NCBI RefSeq assembly: GCF_030388325.1
Contig: NZ_CP103794.1
Coordinates: 2,914,001 to 2,978,000, forward strand
Direction: 5' to 3'
Length of the DNA stretch: 64,000 nucleotides
Origin: Flavobacterium johnsoniae
Lineage (GTDB): Bacteria; Bacteroidota; Bacteroidia; Flavobacteriales; Flavobacteriaceae
The translations under genes and the position numbers were made by a program. Under the pieces are notes generated by a model that did not search any database, was not told where the DNA came from, and saw nothing but the letters and a program-made list of their open reading frames with translations. Positions 36,596-45,175 of this stretch are shown piece by piece (position 1 is the stretch's first letter; each line of letters begins with the position of its first letter).

Positions 36596-37369
36596 ATGAA
36601 TATTTTTAAAATATCGAGTCTGGCATTTCTGATTGCTTTCACATCTTGTAATGCTCAAAAAAATGCCATTGTAGCGCATCGCGGAGCGTGGAAAAAGAAT
36701 AATCTTCCAGAAAATTCAATTGCTGCATTAAGATATGCAATTGATTTAAAATTGCCAGGTTCAGAATTTGATGTTTGGAGAACAGCAGACGATTCGCTTG
36801 TAATTAACCACGACGCGCATTACAATAAATTACTTATCGAAGAAACGAATTATGCTAATTTGATAAAATTCAAACTTTCTAACGGAGAAAAACTTCCAAC
36901 ATTATACGAGTACATTTCTGCGGGAATTAAAAACAATAAACATACTCTTTTAGTCTGCGAAATAAAACCTTCGGAACTAAGTAAAGAAAGAGGACAAAAA
37001 ACTGCTGTAGCAACAGTCGAAACCATTAAAAAATTAAAAGCCAATAAAAATACCTGCTACATCAGTTTTGATTATGATATTCTGAAGAAAATCAGAGAAA
37101 TAGATCTAAAAACTTCTTTGCAATATTTAGAAGGAAATAAATCTCCAAAAGAAGTTAAAGCTGATAAGATTAATGGCGTTGATTATCATTATTCTGTATT
37201 TCAAAAACATCCAGAATGGATTCAGGAAGCAAAAGAAAATAAGATTATTCTAAATGCTTGGACTGTAAACGAAGTGAAAGATATGGATTGGATTATTGAA
37301 CATAAATTCAATTATATCACAACAAATGAACCCGAACTTTTAAAGGAAAGATTACAGGCAAAAAAATAA
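36596..37369 (+). CDS. Glycerophosphodiester phosphodiesterase lipoprotein
   Basis: 257 residues. Signal peptide ends in a lipobox-like FTSCNAQ (Cys near 19). The GDPD TIM barrel shows VAHRGAWKKNNLPENSIAAL (His-Arg-Gly metal/catalytic start), GSEFDVWRTADDSLVINHDAHY with the second metal ligands and the catalytic His, and CEIKPSE. Hydrolyses glycerophosphodiesters to glycerol-3-phosphate and an alcohol, in the periplasm or at the membrane. In a beta-glucan locus it might cleave phosphoglycerol groups carried by osmoregulated periplasmic glucans. Alternative: general phospholipid turnover. Confidence 0.9.
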   Translation: MNIFKISSLAFLIAFTSCNAQKNAIVAHRGAWKKNNLPENSIAALRYAIDLKLPGSEFDVWRTADDSLVINHDAHYNKLLIEETNYANLIKFKLSNGEKLPTLYEYISAGIKNNKHTLLVCEIKPSELSKERGQKTAVATVETIKKLKANKNTCYISFDYDILKKIREIDLKTSLQYLEGNKSPKEVKADKINGVDYHYSVFQKHPEWIQEAKENKIILNAWTVNEVKDMDWIIEHKFNYITTNEPELLKERLQAKK

Positions 37370-37401
37370 TCTTTTAGACTTTATAAACTTAAAATCTAAC
37401 C

Positions 37402-39324
37402 ATGAAAAAAATATGTAAACATTTAACGCTGCTAATTTTTTTGATAACGCTGTTATTCAATCAAAATCTATCGGCACAAAAATTAGGTAAAACTGAGTGG
37501 TTTGATCCTAATAAACCCGCAACAACATATTGTAATCCAATAAATATTGGTTACAACTATACAACTTATAATCATAATGGAATTCCATATTCTCGTCGTT
37601 CTAGCGCAGATCCGGTTATTATAACTTATAAAGGCGAATATTATTTATTTGCAACAAATCAAGCAGGTTTCTTTTGGAGTAAAGATATGTCAGATTGGAA
37701 CTTCGTTTACGGAAGTTTCCAGAGACAACCAGGCGATGACGATCAGTGCGCGCCTGCGGCTTGGGTTGTTAATGATACTTTATTTTACGTTGGTTCAACT
37801 TGGAAAAGAGATCATCCAATCTGGAAAACTGCTGATCCAAAATCTGGAAGATGGACACGTCATGTAGACAAAGCAATGCTTCCAACTTGGGATCCTGCGA
37901 TTTTTCAGGACGATGATAAAAAAGTATACATGTACTATGGTTCAAGCGGAAAATTGCCTCTTGTTGGAGTAGAAGTTGATTACAATACTTGGCTTCCAAA
38001 AGGAAATCAGGCTGATTATGCAGAATTGTATAAAGCAACTGAAGTAGAAGATATTCAGAAAGTTTATGGACAAGTTAAAGAAGTGGCAATTTTAGATCCT
38101 TCTGCTCACGGCTGGGAGCGTTTTGGTCCAAATAATGATATGGAACCAGCACCTTGGGGAAATTTTATTGAAGGAGCTTGGATGACAAAACACAACGGAA
38201 AATATTATATGCAATACGGCGCACCAGCAACCGAGTTTAAAGGTTATGCAAATGGTGTTCACGTAGGAGATAACCCGCTTGGACCTTTTACCTATCAAAA
38301 ACACAATCCGATGTCATATAAACCGGGCGGATTTGTAATTGGTGCTGGACACGGAAATACTTTTGCAGATAATTACGGAAATTATTGGAACACTGGAACT
38401 TGTAAAATTTCAATCAAAGACCGTTTTGAGCGTCGCATTGATATGTTTCCAGCTGGATTTGATAAAGATGATGTAATGTATTCGATTACTTCTTACGGAG
38501 ATTTTCCAATTGTTTTGCCAACAAGTGAGCGTGATCAAACTAAAGGCGCTTCATCAGGATGGATGCTACTTTCTTATAAAAAGCCTGTAACTGTTTCTTC
38601 TTCTGAAGAATGTATGGAAGTTGAAACACACAGAATGGATAACGGCGGAAAAAAAGTATATGAAAAATTCTGCTACGGACCTGAAAATTTAACAGATGAA
38701 AACATCCAAACTTACTGGTCTGCAAAAACAAGCAATCCAGGCGAATGGCTCCAAATGGATTTAGGAAGACCAATGGAAATAAACGCTTTGCAAATTAATT
38801 ACGCAGATCATAAAGCAACACAGTATAATAAAGCAATGGACATTTATTACCAATACAATATATTCATGTCTGATGATGCTGTAAATTGGACTTTGGTTGT
38901 AGATAAATCTAAAAATGATAAAGATGCGCCTCACGATTATTTAGAGCTTACAAAGCCTTTTAAAGCGCGTTATATCAAAATGGAAAACATTCATAACGCT
39001 TCAGGTTTATTTGCGATTTCAGATTTTAGAGTTTTTGGAAACGGATTAGCGGCAAAACCAAAAGCAGTTGCTTCTTTTAAAGTTGATAGAAATAAAGCCG
39101 ATTCTAGAAACGCAATGATTTCTTGGAAAAAACAATCTGATGCAATTGGTTATAATATTTATTACGGAATTACGCCAGATAAATTATACAACAGCATTAT
39201 GGTTTACGGCGATAATAGTTATGATTTTAGAGGTTTAGATAAAGGAACAAAATATTATTTCACCATTGAGCCTTTTAATGAAAATGGTATTGGATCAAAA
39301 AATAAGATTATCGAAGTAAAATAA
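37402..39324 (+). CDS. GH43-like protein with F5/8C and FN3 domains
   Basis: 640 residues, signal peptide to about 25. The five-bladed propeller (about 35-385) keeps the GH43 acid set: D70 in SSADPVIITYKGEYYLF, D164 in WDPAIFQDDD, E257 in FIEGAWMTKHNGKYYMQYG. Then a discoidin F5/8C carbohydrate-binding domain (about 395-550; GEWLQMDLGRPMEI) and a fibronectin III domain (about 555-640). Secreted or periplasmic. GH43 members usually attack arabinans and xylans, but some cleave other glycans, so it may remove a side group. Starts 32 bases after the GDPD gene. Confidence 0.85.
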   Translation: MKKICKHLTLLIFLITLLFNQNLSAQKLGKTEWFDPNKPATTYCNPINIGYNYTTYNHNGIPYSRRSSADPVIITYKGEYYLFATNQAGFFWSKDMSDWNFVYGSFQRQPGDDDQCAPAAWVVNDTLFYVGSTWKRDHPIWKTADPKSGRWTRHVDKAMLPTWDPAIFQDDDKKVYMYYGSSGKLPLVGVEVDYNTWLPKGNQADYAELYKATEVEDIQKVYGQVKEVAILDPSAHGWERFGPNNDMEPAPWGNFIEGAWMTKHNGKYYMQYGAPATEFKGYANGVHVGDNPLGPFTYQKHNPMSYKPGGFVIGAGHGNTFADNYGNYWNTGTCKISIKDRFERRIDMFPAGFDKDDVMYSITSYGDFPIVLPTSERDQTKGASSGWMLLSYKKPVTVSSSEECMEVETHRMDNGGKKVYEKFCYGPENLTDENIQTYWSAKTSNPGEWLQMDLGRPMEINALQINYADHKATQYNKAMDIYYQYNIFMSDDAVNWTLVVDKSKNDKDAPHDYLELTKPFKARYIKMENIHNASGLFAISDFRVFGNGLAAKPKAVASFKVDRNKADSRNAMISWKKQSDAIGYNIYYGITPDKLYNSIMVYGDNSYDFRGLDKGTKYYFTIEPFNENGIGSKNKIIEVK

Positions 39325-39344
39325 TTTTTATTTGATGAATCTGT

Positions 39345-39391
39345 AAAAGCTCCTGTTGCAAATTGAAGAATTTGTAATAGGAGTTTTTTTT
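39345..39391 (+). terminator. Terminator of the GH43-like gene
   Basis: Long imperfect stem (AAGCTCCTGTTGCAAATT pairing with AATTTGTAATAGGAGTTT) followed by eight T, just after the stop codon at 39324. Confidence 0.85.
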
Positions 39392-39490
39392 GAGAAAAGG
39401 TTTAAGAAAAAGCTTTCGAACTGTCTGAAATTTTGTTCCTTTGTGAATATGCTGAATAGCAGATTAAACTCCAAAATTACTACACAAACT

Positions 39491-40882
39491 ATGAAAAAAA
39501 CGATTCTTTTAACTGCTTTAGTTTTAAACGGATTGACATCTTTTGCTCAGACAAACGATGAAAAAAACATCAAATTATTTTATAAAAAGGCATTAACCGA
39601 GGCAAAATGTTATACTTGGTTAGAATATTTATCTAACGATATTGGTGCTCGTTTATCTGGATCTAAAGGAGCAGAATTAGCAGTTGATTACACTAAAAGA
39701 CAATTAGAAAGTTTAGGACTTGATAAAGTGTATCTGCAAGAAGTTATGGTGCCTCATTGGGTTCGCGGAGAAAAAGAAACAGCTTATATTTTAAATGGAA
39801 AAGAGAAAACTGTCGTTCCAATTTGTGCTTTAGGAGGTTCCGTAGCAACTCCAAAAACGGGTATTACAGCAGAAATTATCGAAGTGCAAGGAATTAAAGA
39901 ATTGACAGAATTAGGAGCCGATAAGGTAAAAGGAAAAATTGTGTTTTATAACCGACCAATGAATCCTGAAAACATAGAAACTTTTACCTCTTACGGAGCA
40001 TGTGTAGATCAAAGATATGCTGGAGCAAAAGAAGCTGCAAAATTAGGAGCAGTGGGAACAATTGTTCGTTCTATGAATTTACGTTTAGACGATTTTCCTC
40101 ATACAGGCGCTCAGAGTTATGGCGATCTTCCGAAAGAACAATATATTCCGACTGCTGCAATTAGTACAAATGGAGCAGAATTATTGAGTAAATCATTAAA
40201 AGTAAATCCTGCTTTGAAATTCTATTTCAAACAATCTTGCGAAACTTTGCCAGATGCTTTGTCTTATAACGTAATTGGAGAATTGACAGGAACTGTAACA
40301 CCAGAAAATATTATGGTTGTTGGAGGGCACTTAGATTCTTGGGATTTAGCAGATGGTTCTCATGACGATGGAGCAGGAGTGGTGCAAAGTATGGAAGTTA
40401 TTCGTATTTTGAAAAACTTAAACTACAAGCCTAAAAATACCATTCGTGTTGTTTTGTTTATGAACGAAGAAAACGGCGGAAAAGGTGGCGCTAAATATGA
40501 AGAAGTTTCTAAGCAAAAGAAAGAAAACCACATTTTTGCATTAGAAAGTGATTCAGGCGGATTCTCACCACGCGGATTCTCAATTGAAGCAGATGATGTT
40601 AACTTGAAAAAGATCCAAGCTTACAAAGATCTTTTTGAGCCTTATTTAGTACACAGTTTTACAATTGGACATGCAGGTTCTGATATTAGTCATTTAACTT
40701 CTCAAGCCATTGTAAAAGCAGGTCTAAAACCCGACTCTCAACGTTATTTTGATTATCACCACGCAGCAAACGATAAATTTGATGCAATCAATAAAAGAGA
40801 ATTAGAACTTGGTGCGGCAACAATGACTACATTAATGTATTTGTTAGATCAAAACGGAATCGAGATTAAAAAAGCAAATTAA
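39491..40882 (+). CDS. M28-family zinc metallopeptidase, secreted
   Basis: 463 residues from 39491, where a signal peptide begins (MKKTILLTALVLNGLTSFAQ); an upstream reading to 39356 includes the preceding terminator and is rejected. The M28 peptidase fold has an inserted PA-like domain (about 120-270). Zinc ligands are visible: GGHLDSWDLADGSHDDGAG, MNEENGGKGG with the catalytic Glu pair, LESDSGG, and HHAANDKFDAI. Resembles glutamate carboxypeptidase/aminopeptidase Q-type enzymes acting on peptides in the periplasm. It is outside the PUL terminators and may be unrelated to sugar use. Confidence 0.93.
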   Translation: MKKTILLTALVLNGLTSFAQTNDEKNIKLFYKKALTEAKCYTWLEYLSNDIGARLSGSKGAELAVDYTKRQLESLGLDKVYLQEVMVPHWVRGEKETAYILNGKEKTVVPICALGGSVATPKTGITAEIIEVQGIKELTELGADKVKGKIVFYNRPMNPENIETFTSYGACVDQRYAGAKEAAKLGAVGTIVRSMNLRLDDFPHTGAQSYGDLPKEQYIPTAAISTNGAELLSKSLKVNPALKFYFKQSCETLPDALSYNVIGELTGTVTPENIMVVGGHLDSWDLADGSHDDGAGVVQSMEVIRILKNLNYKPKNTIRVVLFMNEENGGKGGAKYEEVSKQKKENHIFALESDSGGFSPRGFSIEADDVNLKKIQAYKDLFEPYLVHSFTIGHAGSDISHLTSQAIVKAGLKPDSQRYFDYHHAANDKFDAINKRELELGAATMTTLMYLLDQNGIEIKKAN

Positions 40883-40902
40883 GATTTCTAAAATCAACAT
40901 AC

Positions 40903-40931
40903 AAAAGCTGTCATTTTTGACAGCTTTTTTT
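40903..40931 (+). terminator. Terminator of the M28 peptidase gene
   Basis: Perfect 10-bp stem AAAAGCTGTC/GACAGCTTTT with a 6-base loop and T-run, 20 bases after the stop. Confidence 0.93.
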
Positions 40932-40968
40932 CATAGAAATAATCCCAAATAAACAGAAAATAATTATG

Positions 40969-41130
40969 TCGCTCCGCTGGAGTTTTTCTGCTTTGTATAA
41001 TTGTTTTCTATAAATATTATGCTTCTCTGAAGCAAAAACTTTTATGGACGGATTGTTTGTGATTGTTTTTTATTGTCAAGTAAGAATCCCAGAGGGATGA
41101 AATACTTATAGAATGTAATAATCGTTTTTT
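40969..41130. repeat. Multi-unit CCAGAGGNNNGAAATATTTATAG element (copy 1)
   Basis: Between the M28 and the small membrane protein gene lie ATGTCGCTCCGCTGGAG, CTATAAATATTATGCTTCTCTGAAGC and CCCAGAGGGATGAAATACTTATAG, three variants of one 22-bp unit in mixed orientation. The same words occur in the element at 58462-58607. I see no gene in this 279-base gap. Confidence 0.7.
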
Positions 41131-41161
41131 AATCAATTCTAAGAGATTTTATAATTTGTGT

Positions 41162-41464
41162 TTAAAGCTTCATCACAATCAAATAATAAAAAAACGTGAT
41201 TGGAATATTTGAAACCAGAATAATGATTTTTACAGCAATATCTTTTCGCTGAAGCGGTAAATGAAGAAACCTTTCAGCCAAATGAACAAACATTATCAAG
41301 TTTACAATTATTGAAAACAAAGCAAACGGCCACGCAATAACAAAAACAATAGAATTTTCTTTAGAAATAATATAAAGCAGAAATAAGAGTGTACTTATTA
41401 TAAAAGTGCCAATTGCTAATTCTATAGATTGTTTTTCTTCAAAAGGTTTATGAATCGTTTTCAT
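41162..41464 (-). CDS. Small membrane protein, unknown
   Basis: 100 residues with three hydrophobic helices (about 15-36, 40-62, 76-98). The N-terminus KPFEEKQ and a positive loop between helices 2 and 3 (HLPLQRKD) suggest N-terminus inside. I do not recognise the family. Its start codon is 5 bases after the stop of the Coq4-like gene, so it is co-transcribed with it. Confidence 0.75.
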   Translation of the reverse strand: MKTIHKPFEEKQSIELAIGTFIISTLLFLLYIISKENSIVFVIAWPFALFSIIVNLIMFVHLAERFLHLPLQRKDIAVKIIILVSNIPITFFYYLIVMKL

Positions 41465-41468
41465 GATT

Positions 41469-41921
41469 TTAAATTTTAAAAGTTTGCTGGATAGTTTGAA
41501 TCGGAATTAATAACATTTTCGAAAAGTCCAAATAATGAAACTGAAAGGCATTTTTTCCGCGTTTATATTGTAGAATGAAATAGTTTATCCGCTTCGGATA
41601 AAAAATAGTTCCTGTTAAAATTACCATATACAAATACAAACTTCTTTTTCCGTTTCCGAATAAATAATACTGCATTCCGATTTCTTCGTAAACTGAAACG
41701 CCTGTATTTGTTAAAACATGAATAATGTCGTGATCTTCCAGTTTTTCCTGAATATCAAAATGATTTTTGAAGAGAAAATTACCCAAACCAAATCCTAAAC
41801 TTTCTTCAGGATAATTCATTAATTTAAATTTATCAATATTCCAAGGTTCATTTTTCTTGAAATATTTTTGATAGGGTTTCTTAGAACATTCGTACAGTTT
41901 TTCAATTAAAAAATCTCTCAT
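41469..41921 (-). CDS. Coq4-like protein
   Basis: 150 residues. The stretch DHDIIHVLTNTGVSVYEEIG holds the Coq4 zinc motif HDxxH-x11-E exactly, and the region before (YPEESLGFGLGNFLFKNHFDI) resembles the conserved Coq4 block. Coq4 is known from ubiquinone synthesis, where it removes a carboxyl group from the ring, but flavobacteria use menaquinone, so a different task is likely. No signal peptide. The following gene encodes a small membrane protein in the same transcript, perhaps its membrane partner. Call is good at family level only. Confidence 0.72.
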   Translation of the reverse strand: MRDFLIEKLYECSKKPYQKYFKKNEPWNIDKFKLMNYPEESLGFGLGNFLFKNHFDIQEKLEDHDIIHVLTNTGVSVYEEIGMQYYLFGNGKRSLYLYMVILTGTIFYPKRINYFILQYKRGKNAFQFHYLDFSKMLLIPIQTIQQTFKI

Positions 41922-42005
41922 AAATATATTTTAAAAGTTCTTTGAATTTCAAAGTTAAATGACAAATAAAAAAGCTAGAAATAGTTCACTAGCTTAATTT
42001 ATAAT

Positions 42006-42680
42006 TTAATAAGTATCGATTACAGTTTTCAATAAATTAGAATCGGCAAGATCGGAAGGAGCAACTACTTTTTCTTCTAGCGGAATATCATTTCCATAAC
42101 GCTCTTTTAGTATTTTCTGAACTCGGGAATCATTTAAATTAAAATCTTTCAATTCTCGCAATTTTGACAATTCAATTCCAGCAGCATTTTTGTAAATTTT
42201 CCAAATCAATTCAGAGCAATAGATTCTATTATCTGTCCATTCAAAATAAGCATCGTATTCTTTGCCATCAAATTGCTGACTGTATTGTTTCATTTTTTCT
42301 ATAATCTGTGAGTTTAAAGCGCTTTCATCTTTTAATCTTTTAACCACATATTTATTATCTCTTCCATGTTTGATCCAATCTTCAATTGGAGTCAGTTTTA
42401 CGGGCTGAACAGCTTCAAAAACAAACCATTTTCCGTTAATATCATAAATAATTCCGCAATGCGAAAACTTTGAATTTGTTGCAATACGCACCGCTTCGCA
42501 TTGTTTTGATTCTGAAGTTTGAAAAATCAGATCGCCGTCTTTAAATTTACCTGCAACTGTTTTTTCTGATTTATTTCCAGTAAACGGATTATTAGGAAAA
42601 ACTTTGATAGCGACAAATAACGCACATGCAAAACTTAAGATAAAAGTAACCAGAGGAAATAAAAACTTTTTCTTTTTCAT
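42006..42680 (-). CDS. YiiX/YebB-like NlpC/P60 cysteine hydrolase
   Basis: 224 residues with an N-terminal membrane anchor or signal (residues 7-28). The rest is a permuted papain-like fold: DGDLIFQTSESKQCEAVRIAT then SKFSHCGIIYDINGKWFVFEA (His in SHCG), and YDAYFEWTDNRIYCSELIWKIYK, where the YCSEL cysteine is the likely nucleophile in this circularly permuted group. Acts in the periplasm on amide or thioester bonds; substrate unknown. Single minus-strand gene with short gaps on both sides. Confidence 0.87.
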   Translation of the reverse strand: MKKKKFLFPLVTFILSFACALFVAIKVFPNNPFTGNKSEKTVAGKFKDGDLIFQTSESKQCEAVRIATNSKFSHCGIIYDINGKWFVFEAVQPVKLTPIEDWIKHGRDNKYVVKRLKDESALNSQIIEKMKQYSQQFDGKEYDAYFEWTDNRIYCSELIWKIYKNAAGIELSKLRELKDFNLNDSRVQKILKERYGNDIPLEEKVVAPSDLADSNLLKTVIDTY

Positions 42681-42724
42681 AAAGTATAATTTAAAGTACT
42701 TTGAGGCACAAAGTAAATAATAAA

Positions 42725-42760
42725 AAAAATAGCTGCCAAATAAAATGACAGCTATTTTTT
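42725..42760 (-). terminator. Terminator of the barrel gene downstream of kdsA
   Basis: Read on the minus strand: stem AAATAGCTGTCA/TGGCAGCTATTT (one mismatch) followed by T-run, 22 bases after the stop at 42782. It can work in both directions. Confidence 0.85.
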
Positions 42761-42781
42761 AAAATATATTTTTAGCAAATA

Positions 42782-43687
42782 TTAGATTCTAAAGATGCCT
42801 CCAACAGCAATAATTCGCTGAAAGTAAGTAAAATGCTGAGAAGCTTTATCTTCATTGCTTGTTGTGGTTTTAATATCTGGCATATTTATATAACCACCTT
42901 TTAACTCGCCTTGAACATAAAAATGTTTAAAAAAGGTAATGTTTAAACCAGCTTTCGCAGAAACACCATAACCAGAAACGTGAAAATCATCATGACGTTC
43001 TTTTCCTAAAAGAGTAGTGTTTGTTTTTGGATATAAAATACCAGCTCCTAATCCTTCAGTTAAGTTAATCTGAACTTTATCAATATTAGGCAATCCGAAC
43101 CATTTTGAAATATCATCAAATCTGGCAACTTCAGTATTAATGTAGTTCAAACCATCAGTATGCTCATACATTAAAAATGCAGGACCATTTGCAGGAATTT
43201 CACCATTATCATATCCACCTTCTTTAGCTCCGCCTTGCGACATGTCTACAGGTCTGTTATTGTACTCGCCATTATAAATAGATCCAGGATCATTTGCTGG
43301 CAAATTAATAGTTCCGTTAACATTTGCAATTTGATTTTGTGACATTACATATTTCATGTGGTCAACACCAATTGTAACACTATAATGATCGCTAAAAAAA
43401 TAACCTAATCTCAAATTAGTTTGAGGAATAGTCATGTTAGCAGGATTAATGTAATCAACATGCCAGCCTTTTGGTTTATCATGAGCTGCCATATTTTCAA
43501 CTGTAAAGTTGTAATCCTTTCCTCTGAAATTCACATCAGATTTAGAATAACTTTCTCTGTTTCCGCCCCACATTACAAAGAATTTTCCTTTATTGTGCGC
43601 AGCGTATTTTTGTACTGGAATTTCCTCCTGAGCAAATGTGTTTAAAGAAACACAAGTCAGTAAGAAAAATAAAATTTTTGTTTTCAA
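42782..43687 (-). CDS. Outer membrane beta-barrel protein, unknown
   Basis: 301 residues: signal peptide to about 20 (MKTKILFFLLTCVSLNTFAQ), then alternating strands typical of a barrel with extracellular loops rich in Asn, Gly and Asp, ending in the barrel-like strand FQRIIAVGGIFRI. I do not recognise a named family. It lies 19 bases after kdsA on the same strand, so it probably shares its transcript, although the link to lipopolysaccharide is only by location. Confidence 0.78.
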   Translation of the reverse strand: MKTKILFFLLTCVSLNTFAQEEIPVQKYAAHNKGKFFVMWGGNRESYSKSDVNFRGKDYNFTVENMAAHDKPKGWHVDYINPANMTIPQTNLRLGYFFSDHYSVTIGVDHMKYVMSQNQIANVNGTINLPANDPGSIYNGEYNNRPVDMSQGGAKEGGYDNGEIPANGPAFLMYEHTDGLNYINTEVARFDDISKWFGLPNIDKVQINLTEGLGAGILYPKTNTTLLGKERHDDFHVSGYGVSAKAGLNITFFKHFYVQGELKGGYINMPDIKTTTSNEDKASQHFTYFQRIIAVGGIFRI

Positions 43688-43706
43688 AGAACTTAAGTAT
43701 TATAAA

Positions 43707-44525
43707 TTAAAATGCGTTAACCGTTTTTCTGATAGCAACTAACTTGTTCATTAAACCTTCAAAATAGTCTAAATGAAGCATATTTGCACCATCACTTTTT
43801 GCATTAGCTGGATCAAAATGTGTTTCGATAAAAATACCGTCAACACCAACTGCAATACCAGCTTTTGCTACTGTTTCGATCATATCTGGTCTTCCGCCCG
43901 TAACTCCAGCAGTTTGATTTGGCTGTTGTAAAGAATGCGTAACATCCAAAACTGTAGACGCATATTGTTGCATAGTCGGAATTCCTCTAAAATCAACAAT
44001 CATGTCTTGGTAACCAAACATAGTACCGCGATCTGTAACCATAACATTCTCGTTATTACAGTCTAATACTTTTTGTACAGCATGTTTCATGCTTTCTGGA
44101 CTCATAAATTGCCCTTTCTTCAAGTTTACCACTTTTCCAGTGTTTGCCGCAGCAACAACAAGATCTGTCTGACGAACTAAGAAAGCAGGAATTTGTAAAA
44201 CATCTACATATTGAGCTGCCATGTCGGCATCTTCGTTAGTGTGAATATCTGTAACAGTCGGAACGTGAAATGTTTCTGAAACTTTTCTTAAGATTTTTAA
44301 TGCTTTTTCGTCACCAATCCCAGAAAAGCTATCAATTCTAGAACGGTTTGCTTTTTTGAAAGATCCTTTAAATACATAAGGAATCTGAAGATTGTCGGTA
44401 ATACCAACTAATTTTTCAGCAATTCTCAACGCCATTTCTTCTCCTTCGATAGCACAAGGCCCCGCCAATAAAAAGAAATTCCCGCTGTCAGTATGCTTAA
44501 TTTGAGGAATATGTTGTATGTTCAT
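43707..44525 (-). CDS. kdsA: 3-deoxy-D-manno-octulosonate 8-phosphate synthase
   Basis: Condenses arabinose 5-phosphate with phosphoenolpyruvate to Kdo-8-phosphate, needed for the inner core of lipopolysaccharide. 272 residues, standard length. Signatures: LLAGPCAIEGEEMALRIAE (residues 18-36), YVFKGSFKKANRSRIDSFSG (50-69), QIPAFLVRQTDLV, and the GGRPDMIETVAKAGIAVGVDGIFIETHFDP block near 215-240. Metal-type versus non-metal KdsA cannot be decided with confidence by eye. A Bacteroidota -7 element lies 21 bases upstream. Confidence 0.97.
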   Translation of the reverse strand: MNIQHIPQIKHTDSGNFFLLAGPCAIEGEEMALRIAEKLVGITDNLQIPYVFKGSFKKANRSRIDSFSGIGDEKALKILRKVSETFHVPTVTDIHTNEDADMAAQYVDVLQIPAFLVRQTDLVVAAANTGKVVNLKKGQFMSPESMKHAVQKVLDCNNENVMVTDRGTMFGYQDMIVDFRGIPTMQQYASTVLDVTHSLQQPNQTAGVTGGRPDMIETVAKAGIAVGVDGIFIETHFDPANAKSDGANMLHLDYFEGLMNKLVAIRKTVNAF

Positions 44526-44545
44526 AATATGATTTTTTGACAGTG

Positions 44546-44553
44546 CAAAGGTA
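44546..44553 (-). promoter_or_regulatory. Bacteroidota -7 element (TACCTTTG) for kdsA
   Basis: Perfect TAnnTTTG on the minus strand, ending 21 bases upstream of the kdsA start codon. Confidence 0.55.
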
Positions 44554-44600
44554 GTTATGATTTATGAGTTTCAGATGAAGATTTAAGATTATTTTATGAA

Positions 44601-44788
44601 GCTAATCCTGCTATCCGCTTCAAACAATGTTCACTGAACTCCGCTTAAAATAAATTACCTGTGAGGTAATCTTTTTCTCCAAATCCTTTTTTTCTTTGGT
44701 CGTTGCAGGAGCTTCCGTTGGTCGCTCTGCAACGACCAGAAAAAATAGGCTTTCTCAAAAAAGGATTTCCGCTTCTATCAGGGCTAGG
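44601..44788 (-). repeat. CCTAGCCC(C/T)GATAGA...AGCGGATAGCAGGA element (copy B)
   Basis: Minus-strand element of 188 bases that opens with CCTAGCCCTGATAGAAGCGG and ends with AAGCGGATAGCAGGATTAGC. Its centre holds a 12-bp perfect hairpin, TGGTCGTTGCAG (44697-44708) with CTGCAACGACCA (44727-44738), and flanking AAAAAAGGATTT words. It shares its ends with the plus-strand element at 4674-4780. No gene is seen in this gap. Confidence 0.72.
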
Positions 44789-44815
44789 AGTTTCGTGGAA
44801 TTACGAAAAATTAAG

Positions 44816-45130
44816 TTAATTTTGAGTTTCAAAAAGTGATAAATTTACTCCAGCACATTCAGCAGTCAATTCATTAAACTTCTCTGAATCTATAATTCCA
44901 ATTCCTCCTTGTGCCAATATTTCAATTTTATTCTCAGTTATAATTTTATAGTTAAAATTGGATAAATTTGAAATTCCTGTTTCTGAAGTTTGTTTTCTAA
45001 TTTGACTTTGGTATTTATAATAGTTTTCATTACAGATTAAAATACCAGAGATTGCTCCCATGGTTAAATCGATAACTTGAAAATCTACAGTTCCAATAGA
45101 TTCATTGTTTATAAGAATTTCACATTTCAT
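44816..45130 (-). CDS. Hypothetical protein
   Basis: 104 residues, soluble, no signal peptide and no motif that I recognise. The pattern MKCEILINNESIGTVDFQVIDLTMGAISGILICNENYYKY reads like a beta-rich domain, and the C-terminus (SLFETQN) is short and polar. Weak coding evidence beyond the uninterrupted frame and typical codon use. It lies 45 bases downstream of the lipoprotein gene on the same strand. Confidence 0.65.
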   Translation of the reverse strand: MKCEILINNESIGTVDFQVIDLTMGAISGILICNENYYKYQSQIRKQTSETGISNLSNFNYKIITENKIEILAQGGIGIIDSEKFNELTAECAGVNLSLFETQN

Positions 45131-45175
45131 ATTTACTTTGATTTTTTTCGCTGATTATAAATCAAAAAATAAAAA

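Noticed and set aside
36596..39324. GDPD and GH43-like genes as part of the SusC transcript
   Set aside because: A strong terminator at 36517-36554 separates them; they may still be functionally linked, which is why they stay in the locus hypothesis.
39356..39490. Longer N-terminus for the M28 peptidase
   Set aside because: The extra 45 residues cover the preceding terminator, and the signal peptide starts at 39491.
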